From: Xanthomonas hortorum pv. pelargonii
Lineage (GTDB): Bacteria; Pseudomonadota; Gammaproteobacteria; Xanthomonadales; Xanthomonadaceae
Reading direction: 5' to 3'
DNA: 64,000 bases
Assembly (NCBI RefSeq): GCF_024499015.1
Contig: NZ_CP098604.1
Location: forward strand, 744,001-808,000
Under the pieces are notes generated by a model that was given only the letters and a program-made list of their open reading frames with translations, had not been told where the DNA came from and did no database searches. Below are positions 1 to 8,337 of the stretch, in pieces. The position numbers were made by a program, and so were the translations under genes. Numbering within the stretch: the first letter of the stretch is position 1; every line of letters starts with the position of its first letter.

Positions 1-1
1 T

Positions 2-136
2 CGCATGTGGGAGTTCTATCTGGCCTATTGCGAAGCCGGTTTCTTGGAGCGCTCGATCGGCGATGTGCATCTATGGCTGAGCAAGCCGGGCGCGCGTCCG
101 CCGCAGTTCGTGCCTGGCCTTGCCACCGACGCATGA
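2..136 (+). CDS. Cyclopropane-fatty-acyl-phospholipid synthase-like methyltransferase, C-terminal end only
   Basis: The frame entering from the left edge reads R-M-W-E-F-Y-L-A-Y-C-E-A-G-F-L-E-R and ends at the TGA at 134-136. The pattern W-x-x-Y-L-x-Y-C-E-x-G-F-x-x-R is the conserved C-terminal signature of the cyclopropane fatty acid synthase (Cfa/CMAS) family, which transfers the methyl group of S-adenosylmethionine to unsaturated acyl chains of phospholipids. The stop overlaps the next start in an ATGA, so the genes are translationally coupled. A second member of the family lies three genes on. Only 44 residues are visible, so the catalytic domain and the true function cannot be judged here. 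Confidence 0.8.
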   Translation, partial: RMWEFYLAYCEAGFLERSIGDVHLWLSKPGARPPQFVPGLATDA

Positions 137-678
137 AGCAGATCGGCAACTATCTCGGCTTGCAGGTGCTCTGGGTGGTGGCGGTCAGCGCCGCCGCGCA
201 GGCGCGCATCTGGCCGACACTGCTGGTGTTGGCGCTGTTTGCGCTGTATCAGCTATGGCCGTCGCGGCGCGCGCCAGGCGATCCTCGATTGTTGCTCGCT
301 GCGTTGTCGTTGGGCCTGCTGCTGGATACCACGCTGGCTGCTGGTGGTTGGGTGCGTTACGCCGCACCGTGGCCGGGCACGCCGTTGGCACCGCCGTGGA
401 TTCTGGCGTTGTGGCTGGGCTTTGCGCTCACCCTCAATCATTCGTTGGCAACGGTGACGCAACGGCCGTGGCTGGCGGTGTTGCTGGGCGCCATCTTCGG
501 GCCGTTCTCGTATTGGTTGGCGCAGCGCAGCTGGCATGCGGTGGAATTTCAGCCGCCACAGCTACACGCAGTGGTTGCGGTCGGCATCGGTTGGGGCGTG
601 GCCTGCGGCGTGTTGTCGCTGTATGCACGCCGCCTGGCGCGACCATCGCCTGAGCACATCACTGGAGAACTGCAATGA
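133..678 (+). CDS. DUF2878 family inner-membrane protein
   Basis: A 181-residue, very hydrophobic protein with about five predicted membrane segments and a short basic C-terminus. It matches in character and context the DUF2878 proteins, whose biochemical role is unknown. The ATG overlaps the stop of the upstream methyltransferase (ATGA), and its own stop overlaps the next ATG in the same way, so four genes in a row are coupled. The longer frame opening at position 7 was rejected because it would run inside the upstream gene. DUF2878 genes commonly accompany Cfa-like methyltransferases, DUF1365 and flavin oxidases in sigma-E/ChrR-type stress regulons; a role in membrane-lipid modification is inferred from that company only. 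Confidence 0.8.
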   Translation: MKQIGNYLGLQVLWVVAVSAAAQARIWPTLLVLALFALYQLWPSRRAPGDPRLLLAALSLGLLLDTTLAAGGWVRYAAPWPGTPLAPPWILALWLGFALTLNHSLATVTQRPWLAVLLGAIFGPFSYWLAQRSWHAVEFQPPQLHAVVAVGIGWGVACGVLSLYARRLARPSPEHITGELQ

Positions 679-1457
679 CTGTCTGGCCACTGCTGCATGT
701 AGGCGTGTTTGCGAGCGTGGTGATGGTGATCGGCTGGCTGTGGCAACGCCGCAGCGGCAATGCCGGCCCGGTGGATGTGCTGTGGGCCGCGTGCCTGGCC
801 GTCGCTGCACCGTATTGCGCGTGGATGTCCGATGGCGCGCTGCTATCGCGCGTGCTGGTGGCCGTGCTCGGAGGCGTGTGGGGTGCACGCCTGGCGCTGC
901 ATCTGGGCGTACGCGTGTTCGGCGACCCGCACGAGGATGGCCGCTATCGCGCACTGCGCGAACACTGGAATGGCGACCAGCGCAAATTCCTCGGCTTTTT
1001 CCTGGCGCAAGCGGTGGTGGTGGTGCTGTTTTCGGTACCGTTTCTGGCCGCTGCCAGCAACCCGCATCCGGCCTGGAGCGTGTGGAGCACGTTGGCGATT
1101 GCGGTGTGGTTGATCGCGGTCGGCGGCGAAGCGCTGGCGGACCGGCAACTGTCTGCGCACAAGGCCAACCCGGCCAATCGCGGCGTCACCTGCCGCAGTG
1201 GGCTGTGGCGGTATTCGCGCCATCCCAATTATTTTTTCGAGTTCGTGCATTGGTTCGCCTATCTGGCGCTGGCCGTCGGTGCCGGGCCGTGGCCGCTTGC
1301 CTTGGCCGCGCTCGGGCCGGTGGTGATGTTCGTGTTTTTGTATCGCTTCACCGGCATTCCCTACACCGAGCAACAGGCGCTGCGCTCGCGTGGTGAGGAC
1401 TATGCGCAGTACCAACGCAGCACCAGCGCATTTTTTCCGTTTCCCCCTTCGTCCTGA
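675..1457 (+). CDS. DUF1295 family membrane protein (steroid 5-alpha-reductase-like fold)
   Basis: A 260-residue protein with about six hydrophobic segments. The C-terminal third holds G-L-W-R-Y-S-R-H-P-N-Y-F-F-E (about residues 174-187), the signature of the DUF1295/isoprenylcysteine methyltransferase/ERG4-like superfamily of membrane reductases and methyltransferases, in which this part binds the nicotinamide or methyl donor. The start overlaps the DUF2878 stop by four bases. Between two Cfa-like methyltransferase genes, a lipid-double-bond reductase or modifier role is plausible, but the substrate is unknown. A 17-base gap with a GGAGAG ribosome site separates it from the next gene. Confidence 0.83.
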   Translation: MTVWPLLHVGVFASVVMVIGWLWQRRSGNAGPVDVLWAACLAVAAPYCAWMSDGALLSRVLVAVLGGVWGARLALHLGVRVFGDPHEDGRYRALREHWNGDQRKFLGFFLAQAVVVVLFSVPFLAAASNPHPAWSVWSTLAIAVWLIAVGGEALADRQLSAHKANPANRGVTCRSGLWRYSRHPNYFFEFVHWFAYLALAVGAGPWPLALAALGPVVMFVFLYRFTGIPYTEQQALRSRGEDYAQYQRSTSAFFPFPPSS

Positions 1458-1474
1458 GTCGCCTGGAGAGTCGT

Positions 1475-2545
1475 ATGTCTACCGTTACCATCCCGCCCTC
1501 CTCGCTGCCCGAAGAATCCTTCGCCACCCGGCTGGCCGAATCCGGCCTGCTGCCCGATGCCGCGCTACGCTACGGCATCCGCCGACTGTGCGCGCAGCGC
1601 TTGCGCGATGAGCGCGGCGACGGCGCCGATGCCAGCGGCGAACGTCAACGCGCGTTTATCGACAGCCTGCGTGCCAGTGCGATCGCGATCGAAACCGATG
1701 CCGCCAATCGCCAGCACTACGAGTTGCCGCCGCAGTTCTTCACCCTGTGCCTGGGGCGCCGGCTCAAATACAGCAGCTGCTATTGGGACGCGACCACGCC
1801 GGATCTGGATGCCGCCGAAGAACGCATGCTGGCGCTGTACGGCGAGCGTGCCGAGCTGACCGACGGCCAGCGCATTCTGGAACTGGGCTGCGGCTGGGGC
1901 TCGCTGACCGTGTGGATGGCCGAACGCTATCCCGGCGCCACCATCACCGCGGTGTCCAACTCACGCCCGCAGCGCGCGCATATTCTGGAACAGTGCCGCG
2001 TACGCGGCTTGAGCAACGTGCAGGTCATCACTGCCGACGTCAACGCGCTGGCGCTGCCGCCGGGCAATTTCGACCGTGTGGTGTCGGTGGAAATGTTCGA
2101 GCACATGCGCAATTACCGCGAGCTGCTGACGCGCGTCGGCAGCCGGCTGGCGCCGGGCGGCAAGCTGTTCGTGCATGTCTTCTGCCATCGCGATCTGGCC
2201 TACCCGTTCGAAGTGGCCGGCGAAGATAACTGGATGGGGCGGCACTTTTTCACCGGCGGGCTGATGCCGGCCACCGACACCTTGCTGCATTTCCAGCAGG
2301 ATGTCGTGATCGAACAGCGTTGGGTGCTGTCGGGCGAGCATTACGAAAAGACCGCCAATGCCTGGCTGGAGAATCAGGACCGCCACCGCGAGCAGATCAT
2401 GCCGCTGCTGAAGCAGACCTACGGCGACGATGCGCAGCGCTGGTGGCAGCGCTGGCGGATGTTCTGGCTGGCGTGTGCGGAGCTGTTCGGTTACGACCAG
2501 GGCCGCGAATGGGGCGTGGCGCACTATCGCTTCATCAAGCGTTGA
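1475..2545 (+). CDS. SAM-dependent cyclopropane-fatty-acyl-phospholipid synthase-like methyltransferase
   Basis: A 356-residue class I methyltransferase. L-E-L-G-C-G-W-G-S-L at about residues 135-144 is the SAM-binding motif I. The preceding H-Y-E-L-P-P-Q-F-F and K-Y-S-S-C-Y-W segments and V-S-V-E-M-F-E-H-M are typical of the Cfa/mycolic-acid-cyclopropane-synthase family. The N-terminal lipid-binding domain of E. coli Cfa is absent or much reduced, as in the family's shorter branch. Good GGAGAG site 8 bases before the ATG. It is the last gene of the four-gene run and is followed by a 12-bp perfect stem-loop. In Rhodobacter, similar clusters methylate unsaturated fatty acids on the way to furan fatty acids; whether that applies here is inference. 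Confidence 0.85.
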   Translation: MSTVTIPPSSLPEESFATRLAESGLLPDAALRYGIRRLCAQRLRDERGDGADASGERQRAFIDSLRASAIAIETDAANRQHYELPPQFFTLCLGRRLKYSSCYWDATTPDLDAAEERMLALYGERAELTDGQRILELGCGWGSLTVWMAERYPGATITAVSNSRPQRAHILEQCRVRGLSNVQVITADVNALALPPGNFDRVVSVEMFEHMRNYRELLTRVGSRLAPGGKLFVHVFCHRDLAYPFEVAGEDNWMGRHFFTGGLMPATDTLLHFQQDVVIEQRWVLSGEHYEKTANAWLENQDRHREQIMPLLKQTYGDDAQRWWQRWRMFWLACAELFGYDQGREWGVAHYRFIKR

Positions 2546-2586
2546 TCGAAGCAAGGCTGATCGACGCAGGAGCGCGCTTCAAGACG

Positions 2587-2615
2587 ACATCGCGGCCAGC
2601 TGATGGCCGCGATGT
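2587..2615 (+). terminator. Stem-loop after the lipid-methylation operon
   Basis: A perfect 12-bp inverted repeat (arms 2587-2598 and 2604-2615) around a 5-base loop, 41 bases after the stop of the last gene of the run. There is no clear T-run after it, so it may act as a weak or Rho-assisted terminator or as an RNA 3-prime stabiliser. Confidence 0.45.
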
Positions 2616-2790
2616 GTCGGCTTCAATTCGGCTCTTCAACAACGCTGGCACGCAGATCAGCGCGTTGGCTGGCAATGCCAGCTCGGCACGCAAGCAGGTT
2701 TTCGCAACTGGCTGCTGAGGCAGCTGCAATGTTGCAGATCATAGGGTCGCAGCGCGCGATCGCTCGGCGATCCGCGCGCCGCCAGGCGAC

Positions 2791-3138
2791 TCAGCCCGCC
2801 GCAGCGGTGATCACGATTTCCACCTTCCACTCCGGCCGCGCCAGTTTGGCTTCGACGGTGGCGCGTGCGGGCGTAAAGCCATGCGGCACCCACTCGTCCC
2901 AGGCCTTGTTCATGCCATCGAAATCGGCGATGTCGGCCAGGAAGATTTCCGCACGCAGGACCTTGGTCTTGTCGCTGGCCGCCTGCGCCAGCAATTTGTC
3001 GATTTCGCCCAGCACCTGGCGGGTCTGCCCGGTGATGTCTTCGCTGGTGTCCTCGGCAATCTGGCCGGCCAGATAGCACACGCCGCCATGCACGGCCATT
3101 TCGGACATCCGCGGACCTGTATCGAATCGCTGCACCAT
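2791..3138 (-). CDS. RidA family protein (YjgF/YER057c/UK114)
   Basis: A 115-residue single-domain protein of the Rid family, whose RidA members are trimers that hydrolyse reactive enamine/imine intermediates released by PLP enzymes. The family pattern is visible: G-x-x-C-Y-L-A-G-Q-I at about 19-27, L-R-A-E-I-F-L-A-D-I at 61-70, and A-R-A-T-V-E-A at 91-97, where R92 is at the place of the substrate-carboxylate-binding arginine. A final V-E-I-V-I-T-A strand ends the fold. AGGAAG lies 8 bases before the ATG. Sequence around the cavity differs from canonical RidA, so it could belong to another Rid subgroup. Downstream of and co-directional with the DUF998-like gene. Confidence 0.85.
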   Translation of the reverse strand: MVQRFDTGPRMSEMAVHGGVCYLAGQIAEDTSEDITGQTRQVLGEIDKLLAQAASDKTKVLRAEIFLADIADFDGMNKAWDEWVPHGFTPARATVEAKLARPEWKVEIVITAAAG

Positions 3139-3148
3139 TTCAGACTTC

Positions 3149-3853
3149 CTACGGTTGATTGACCCGGGCATTGTCCCGCGAATGCGGCAAACATGCAGCC
3201 TGCGCACGTACGTCGCACGCCAGCCACCGCCCCACCAGCACCATCCAGGACACGATCGCCACGATGGCACTCTTCTGGCTGATGCCCGGCGGCGCGCTGG
3301 TGACGCTGACGTGGAACAACAACAGCGCAAATGCCACCAAGCCCAGACCGAATGCCGGCACGAGGTGCTGCCGCCACCAACGATCACGACGGAAATACCA
3401 GGATTGCAGCAATATCGCTGCAATTACGCACAGAAATGCGGTATTGGCCGACAACAGATGCACCATCGTCGCCACGTCGGGTGCGAGCACCGGCATCCAG
3501 CTGTCGCCGATCGCCACCGCGCTCAGACCTACTGCCGCCATGCAGAACAAGCCCACCACCGTGCGACTGCATGCGACCCGCGCCAGCGCCGCGTACAGGC
3601 CCAGCGCCAGCCACGCCATGGCTGCGGCCAGCAGGCAATAGGCGGTGCGCAGCAGCAAGCCGTAAGCGCCGTGCAGGTAGGCACTCAGTTGTGCATCGAT
3701 CCAGTCCAGATCGCCGCGCAGCCATTGCAGCAACACCACCAGAGCGATGAAGGCCACGCCCGTCCCTGCGGTGATCGCACCGGCGTAACCGCTCCAGCGT
3801 GGCGGACATGGCCGCCGGGTTTGCGCAGCAGCGCGGTAATCGCATGCATTTCC
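3149..3853 (-). CDS. DUF998-like integral membrane protein
   Basis: A 234-residue protein with about six hydrophobic segments, the first after a basic stretch (Q-T-R-R-P-C-P-P-R-W). The layout, including Asp-rich loop W-L-R-G-D-L-D-W-I-D-A and G-D-S-W-M-P, resembles the DUF998 membrane family, of unknown function. The ATG at 3853 was preferred over the open frame that continues upstream, because the extension would run through the intergenic region facing mprF and is not hydrophobic. A GGGGAG lies 11 bases before it; a TTG one codon upstream is an alternative. Its stop lies 10 bases before the RidA-family start, so the two are probably one transcript. Confidence 0.65.
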   Translation of the reverse strand, partial: GNACDYRAAAQTRRPCPPRWSGYAGAITAGTGVAFIALVVLLQWLRGDLDWIDAQLSAYLHGAYGLLLRTAYCLLAAAMAWLALGLYAALARVACSRTVVGLFCMAAVGLSAVAIGDSWMPVLAPDVATMVHLLSANTAFLCVIAAILLQSWYFRRDRWWRQHLVPAFGLGLVAFALLLFHVSVTSAPPGISQKSAIVAIVSWMVLVGRWLACDVRAQAACLPHSRDNARVNQP

Positions 3854-4114
3854 CATCAACAGCCTGTCTCCCCTGCAACTGTCATCTGATCCATCCGGCT
3901 CCCCGACGGCACCTACGCGTGGCTTTGCCCTATGATGCGCGCGGCCGCCATGCGCGGACAAATATCGGTATGGCCGAACCTTAGCGTTCACTTCATTTCT
4001 GCATTGACGCGATCACGCTGCACGCACTTCAATCGACCGGCCCATGCAGACCCTCCGCGCGCGGCACATTCCGTGCATGCACCCTCTTTCCCTCAAGCAG
4101 ATCCCGTTGCCCTC

Positions 4115-6679
4115 ATGACGGATACCCCCGTGTCTTCCGAAACGCCCGCCAGCGGTTGGCGTCGCGCCCTGCCGGTGATCATCAGCCTGGCGATCCTGGC
4201 GATGGCGCTGCACGCGCTGTCCTCTCAGTTCACTGACCACGGCTATCGGCAGATCCGCCAGGCGTTCCGTGAACTGGGGGTCGGCCAGATCGCGCTCACC
4301 CTGCTGCTGGGCTTGAGCAGCTACGCCTGCCTGGTGGGCTTTGACTGGGTGGGGCTCAAGCGCACCGGCAAGCGCTTGCATCCGGCGCGGGTGGGCATCA
4401 CCGCGTTCATGGCGCACGCGGTCGGGCAGACATTGGGCTTTGCTGCACTGACCGGCGGCGCGGTGCGCTTGCGCGGTTATGGCAGCGTGGGGCTGACCCT
4501 GGCCGAGATCGGCCAGGTAGTGCTGATGAGCACACTGGGCTTCATCTTCGGCGCCTGGGTGCTGCTTGGCCTGGCCTTGATGCTGGAACCGGAAGCGGCC
4601 GCACGCGCCCTGCCGATCGCTGCCGAAGGCATCCGCATTGCGGGCATCGCCCTGCTGGTCGGCTACGTGGCGATGCTGGTATTGGTCGGCAGACAGGGCC
4701 GCGAATTCGGCATCCGCAGCCATCGCTTCTGGCTGCCCGATCGCACCACGGTGCTGGGGGTGACCGCGCTGAGCGTGGTCGAACTGGGCCTGGCTGCGGC
4801 CGCGTTCTACGTGCTGCTGCCGCCGGATCCGGGCACCGGCTATTTCGGTTTTATCGGCATCTGGTTGGTGGCAGTGGTCGCCGGCCTGATCTCCACCGTG
4901 CCGGCCGGCCTGGGCGTGTTCGAGTGGAGCCTGCTCAAGCTGCTGCCACATGTCACCCCCGCCGCGGTGCTGGCCGCGGCGCTGGCCTACCGGGTCACCT
5001 ACTACATCGTGCCGTTGCTGATCTCGGTGGCAATGGCGGCCGCTTCCGGCCTGGGTGCGCCAGTGCGCGCCAGTGCGAGCACCGCACGCACGGTGTGGAA
5101 GGCGTTTCGCCCGTGGCTGCCGCAGATTCTGGCCTTGGCGGTGTTTGCGGTGGGTGCGGCGCTGATGATCGACGGCACCTTGCCCACCCCGCGCGCGCGT
5201 CAGCAAGTGGCGCCGCTGCCGCTGATCGAAACCTCGCATCTGCTGGTCAGCCTGGGCGGCATGTTGTTGCTGCTGATCGGCCAAGGCCTGCAACGCCGCA
5301 GCCATGCGGCCTGGGCGCTGGCGCTGGGCGTGTGCGTGCTGCTGCCGCCGCTGTCGCTGTTGCGCGGCAGCCATATCTCGGTCTCGCTGTCGGCCGCATT
5401 GGCGGCGGTTGCGCTGTGGGCGGCACGCCGTGAGTTCTATCGCCAGGGCGCGCTGCTGGACGAAGCCTGGTCGTGGCGCTGGCTGAGCAATCTGGGCCTG
5501 GTGCTGGTGGCCACCTTCTGGCTGCTGTTTTTCGTCTACAGCCATGTCGAATACAGCAACGACCTGTGGTGGCAGTTCGCCACCTCGGCCAATGCCCCGC
5601 GTGCGCTGCGCGCGGCGCTGATCCTGTGCGTGGGCGTGATCGTGTTCGGCATGGCGCGCCTGCTGCGTGGCGGGCGCCGCCCGATGCCGGCCGCCGATGC
5701 GCAGACGCTGCAGACGCTGGCACCGATTCTGGCCATCAGCACCGACACCCAGGCCTGCCTGGCGTTGACCGGCGACAAGGCGTTTTTGCTCGATGAGCAG
5801 GGGCGTGGGTTTGTGATGATGCAGCGCTACGGCGGCTCGCTGATCTCGATGGGCGACCCGGTCGGCCCGCCGGAGGTTGCGCGCGCATTGATGTGGCGTT
5901 TCCGCGAAGAGGCCGACCACATGGGCCTGCGCCCGGTGTTCTACCAGGTCGGCGAAAAATACTGGCAGACCTACCTCGACATGGGGCTGACCCTGGTCAA
6001 GCTGGGCGAAGAGGCGATCGTGCCCCTGGAAGGCTTCACCCTGGAAGGCCGCGACCGTGCCGACCTGCGCCAGGCCTGGAACCGAGGCAAGCGCGGCGGC
6101 CTGACCTTCCGCATGCTGCAACCCGAGCAAGTGGAGGCGGTGCTGCCGCAGCTGGCCGAGGTGTCCGAGCAATGGCTGGAAGAAAAAGCCGGCGAAGAGA
6201 AAGGCTTTTCGTTGGGCAGCTTCGATGCGGAGTACCTGCGACGGTTTCCGGTAGCGGTGGCCGAGGCGGAAGGACAGATCATGGCCTTCGCCAACGTGTG
6301 GTGGGCGCCGGCCGGCGGCGAGCTGTCGGTGGATCTGATGCGCCACAGTGCGCAGGCGCCCAAGGGCACCATGGACTTCCTGTTTATCGAGCTGTTCCTG
6401 TGGGGCCAGGCCAATGGCTACACGCGCTTCTCGCTGGGCATGGCGCCACTGTCGGGCATGGCCGAGCATCGACTGGCCGGCCGCTGGAACCGTTTCGCCA
6501 GCCTGGTCGCGCGGCACGGCGAACGCTTCTACGGATTCAGCGGCTTGCGCCGCTTCAAGTCGAAGTTCGCGCCGACCTGGCGCCCGCGCTATCTGGTCGC
6601 GCCGGGCGGCATGCACTTGCCGGCGGCGTTGCTGGATGTGACTCGCTTGATCTCGGTGGATCCTGGCAGGCAGGAATAA
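4115..6679 (+). CDS. mprF: Bifunctional lysyl-phosphatidylglycerol synthetase/flippase MprF
   Basis: An 854-residue protein, the usual MprF length. The N-terminal part (about residues 20-340) is a multi-pass flippase domain with the G-x-T-x-G-F-A-A-L-T-G-G-A-V-R-L-R-Y/G pattern of the UPF0104 family; a second group of membrane segments follows (about 360-510). The C-terminal cytosolic region (about 525-840, DUF2156) carries the transferase, with G-D-P-V-G near 570, R-x-x-W-N-R-G-K-R near 650 and F-S-L-G-M-A-P-L-S-G-M near 770. It moves lysine from Lys-tRNA to phosphatidylglycerol and exposes the product on the outer leaflet, lowering negative surface charge. The open frame extends 61 codons upstream, but the ATG at 4115 begins the conserved part. 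AcvB, a predicted lysyl-PG hydrolase, faces it downstream. Confidence 0.93.
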   Translation: MTDTPVSSETPASGWRRALPVIISLAILAMALHALSSQFTDHGYRQIRQAFRELGVGQIALTLLLGLSSYACLVGFDWVGLKRTGKRLHPARVGITAFMAHAVGQTLGFAALTGGAVRLRGYGSVGLTLAEIGQVVLMSTLGFIFGAWVLLGLALMLEPEAAARALPIAAEGIRIAGIALLVGYVAMLVLVGRQGREFGIRSHRFWLPDRTTVLGVTALSVVELGLAAAAFYVLLPPDPGTGYFGFIGIWLVAVVAGLISTVPAGLGVFEWSLLKLLPHVTPAAVLAAALAYRVTYYIVPLLISVAMAAASGLGAPVRASASTARTVWKAFRPWLPQILALAVFAVGAALMIDGTLPTPRARQQVAPLPLIETSHLLVSLGGMLLLLIGQGLQRRSHAAWALALGVCVLLPPLSLLRGSHISVSLSAALAAVALWAARREFYRQGALLDEAWSWRWLSNLGLVLVATFWLLFFVYSHVEYSNDLWWQFATSANAPRALRAALILCVGVIVFGMARLLRGGRRPMPAADAQTLQTLAPILAISTDTQACLALTGDKAFLLDEQGRGFVMMQRYGGSLISMGDPVGPPEVARALMWRFREEADHMGLRPVFYQVGEKYWQTYLDMGLTLVKLGEEAIVPLEGFTLEGRDRADLRQAWNRGKRGGLTFRMLQPEQVEAVLPQLAEVSEQWLEEKAGEEKGFSLGSFDAEYLRRFPVAVAEAEGQIMAFANVWWAPAGGELSVDLMRHSAQAPKGTMDFLFIELFLWGQANGYTRFSLGMAPLSGMAEHRLAGRWNRFASLVARHGERFYGFSGLRRFKSKFAPTWRPRYLVAPGGMHLPAALLDVTRLISVDPGRQE

Positions 6680-6743
6680 GGTCGCGTGATGCCTGCGCCT
6701 TTGTGCGAAATGCTCGGTTTACTGAGGGGCGCTTGCGCGCGTA

Positions 6744-6819
6744 CCGGCATGGGACACGCCGCAAGTACGTCCGTGTAGGCTCTTACGCGGCATCCATGCC
6801 GCGTAAGGTCCCATGCCGG
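6744..6819. repeat. Nested palindromic intergenic element between mprF and acvB
   Basis: Two inverted repeats lie one inside the other. The outer arms C-C-G-G-C-A-T-G-G-G-A (6744-6754) and its exact complement (6809-6819) pair over 11 bp. The inner arms 6783-6793 and 6796-6806 pair perfectly over 11 bp with a 2-base loop. There is no T-run. It sits between two converging genes and may serve both as a terminator, or be a mobile palindromic element. Confidence 0.65.
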
Positions 6820-6892
6820 CACGCGTGCAAGCACCTTCGGATATTGTCGGCGGCTGAAGGAAAAGCTGCGGATGGAAAGATGCCCCGCTAGC

Positions 6893-8266
6893 TCACGGCT
6901 TCGACAGCCCGTGCAACTGCTCCATGATCACCTTGGCCAAGGTGGCGTAATCGCCCTTGAAGTGATGATCGCCCGGCAGCGCAACCCGCTTGGCCGCCTG
7001 CGCCGGCAGGCTCGGGCAAAGCGCGTCCTCATCGTCCTGGCCGTAGATGCACACCGTGGTGCCGGCAGGCAGACGCTGCACTTCCGGCGCGATCGGCAGG
7101 CCATCGTCGTCCGAACCCAGCCAGTTGCTGACATGGAACTCGTAGTCCGCCAGCTTGCCCACCGACAACAGCGCCGTCATGCGGATGTTCCGCCTGGTCT
7201 GCGCCGGTAGCTTGTTGATCGCTGCCGGCAACACGTCTGCGCCTTGCGAAAAGCCGATCAGCACCACCCGCTGGCGCTGCCAACGCTGCGCATAGAAGCG
7301 CGCGATGCGGTCCAGATCGGTCGCGAAGCCTTGCGGCGTGCGTTCGGTCCAGAAGTAACGCAGCGAATCCAGGCCCACCACCGGAATGCCCTGCGCGGCC
7401 AGCGCGTCGGCCACTTCTTCATCCAGACCCGCCCAGCCACCATCACCGGAGACGAAGATCACAAAGGTGTCGTCGTCGCTGTCGCCGTCGGGTTTGGCCG
7501 GCACTTCCACCACTGGCAGATCGGCCAGCCCGCCCGGCGGCGGCGGCAGCGCCACGCCCTTCTGCTCGCCCAACGAGCGGGCGGCAGCGCGCAGGCCCGG
7601 CAAGATATCGCCCTGCGCGGAACGCGTGAACGTGCGCGCCTGCGGCACCTGCTTGAGGAAGCTATCTTCGGTCGCGGCCGGGCAACGCTTGTCCCGGCTG
7701 CCGGCCAGCACCCAGGGAATCTGCAGCGGCACCGGGAGCAGCGCGTTGCTGCCCGGACGCACGCCCGGCTGGCAGATCGCCTGGTCGGAGACCGCCGCCG
7801 GGCACAGCCCATCGGTGAGCACGCCGGCCAGCACATGCGGCTTGGCTTGTGCACCGATCGCATAAGCCAGTGCCGCTCCATCGCCGTCGCCGACCAGCAA
7901 TGGCAGACGGTAGGTGGGGATGTGATAGAAGGCCTGCAGATAGCGGGAAAAGTTCTCCACATCGCCCACCGAGAACGCGCAGGTACCGCCGGCCTTGCGC
8001 AGCACCGCGTACAGATGCGCGGTGTCCACCATCGCCACCATCGCGCCATCGGCACGCAAGCTTTCTGCCTGCGCCTGGCGCTTGGCGGCATTGCCGGCAC
8101 CGCTCAGCCAGATCACCACACGCTGCGGCTCGCCCTTGGGCATCAGCACCGGCACCTGCTCGAAACGGCCATGGCTCACCGGTTGCGGCGCCTGTGCGGC
8201 GACCGCGCCCGATAGCGCCAACACCGCCGCGCCGCAGAGCGCGCTCCAAATCTCAAGTCGTCGCAT
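6893..8266 (-). CDS. acvB: AcvB/VirJ-type periplasmic lysyl-phosphatidylglycerol hydrolase
   Basis: A 457-residue exported alpha/beta hydrolase with a signal peptide (cleavage likely after A-V-A-A-Q-A, about residue 26). Two hydrolase-like halves are present: a degenerate N-terminal one (about 35-230) with no G-x-S-x-G, and a C-terminal one (about 265-455) with nucleophile S340 in G-F-S-Q-G, an Asp-rich loop near 411 and H434/H435 in G-D-H-H-F. This two-part layout is that of Agrobacterium AcvB; VirJ is only the second half. AcvB was shown in Agrobacterium to hydrolyse lysyl-PG, where it lies beside lpiA (mprF-like). Here it faces mprF, so the pair likely sets the lysyl-PG level. Stop at 6893-6895, ATG at 8264-8266. 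Confidence 0.88.
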   Translation of the reverse strand: MRRLEIWSALCGAAVLALSGAVAAQAPQPVSHGRFEQVPVLMPKGEPQRVVIWLSGAGNAAKRQAQAESLRADGAMVAMVDTAHLYAVLRKAGGTCAFSVGDVENFSRYLQAFYHIPTYRLPLLVGDGDGAALAYAIGAQAKPHVLAGVLTDGLCPAAVSDQAICQPGVRPGSNALLPVPLQIPWVLAGSRDKRCPAATEDSFLKQVPQARTFTRSAQGDILPGLRAAARSLGEQKGVALPPPPGGLADLPVVEVPAKPDGDSDDDTFVIFVSGDGGWAGLDEEVADALAAQGIPVVGLDSLRYFWTERTPQGFATDLDRIARFYAQRWQRQRVVLIGFSQGADVLPAAINKLPAQTRRNIRMTALLSVGKLADYEFHVSNWLGSDDDGLPIAPEVQRLPAGTTVCIYGQDDEDALCPSLPAQAAKRVALPGDHHFKGDYATLAKVIMEQLHGLSKP

Positions 8267-8318
8267 GTCGCACCATCGAAGGAAAAGTGATTCAAAGATA
8301 ATCGTTCCAGGCTGCAGC

Positions 8319-8337
8319 GCGAAGCGCGACGCTTCGC
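8319..8337 (-). terminator. Stem-loop directly after the oxidoreductase-like gene
   Basis: Perfect 8-bp inverted repeat (8319-8326 with 8330-8337) with a 3-base loop, starting at the base after the stop codon of the gene at 8338-8520 on the minus strand. No T-run follows. Confidence 0.4.

Noticed and set aside
3932..4114. 61-codon extension of MprF
   Set aside because: Not hydrophobic, no ribosome site, crosses the promoter region facing the DUF998-like gene.
4013..6616. 867-codon open frame on the minus strand
   Set aside because: Entirely antisense to mprF; product is a His/Gln/Arg-rich shadow with no domain.
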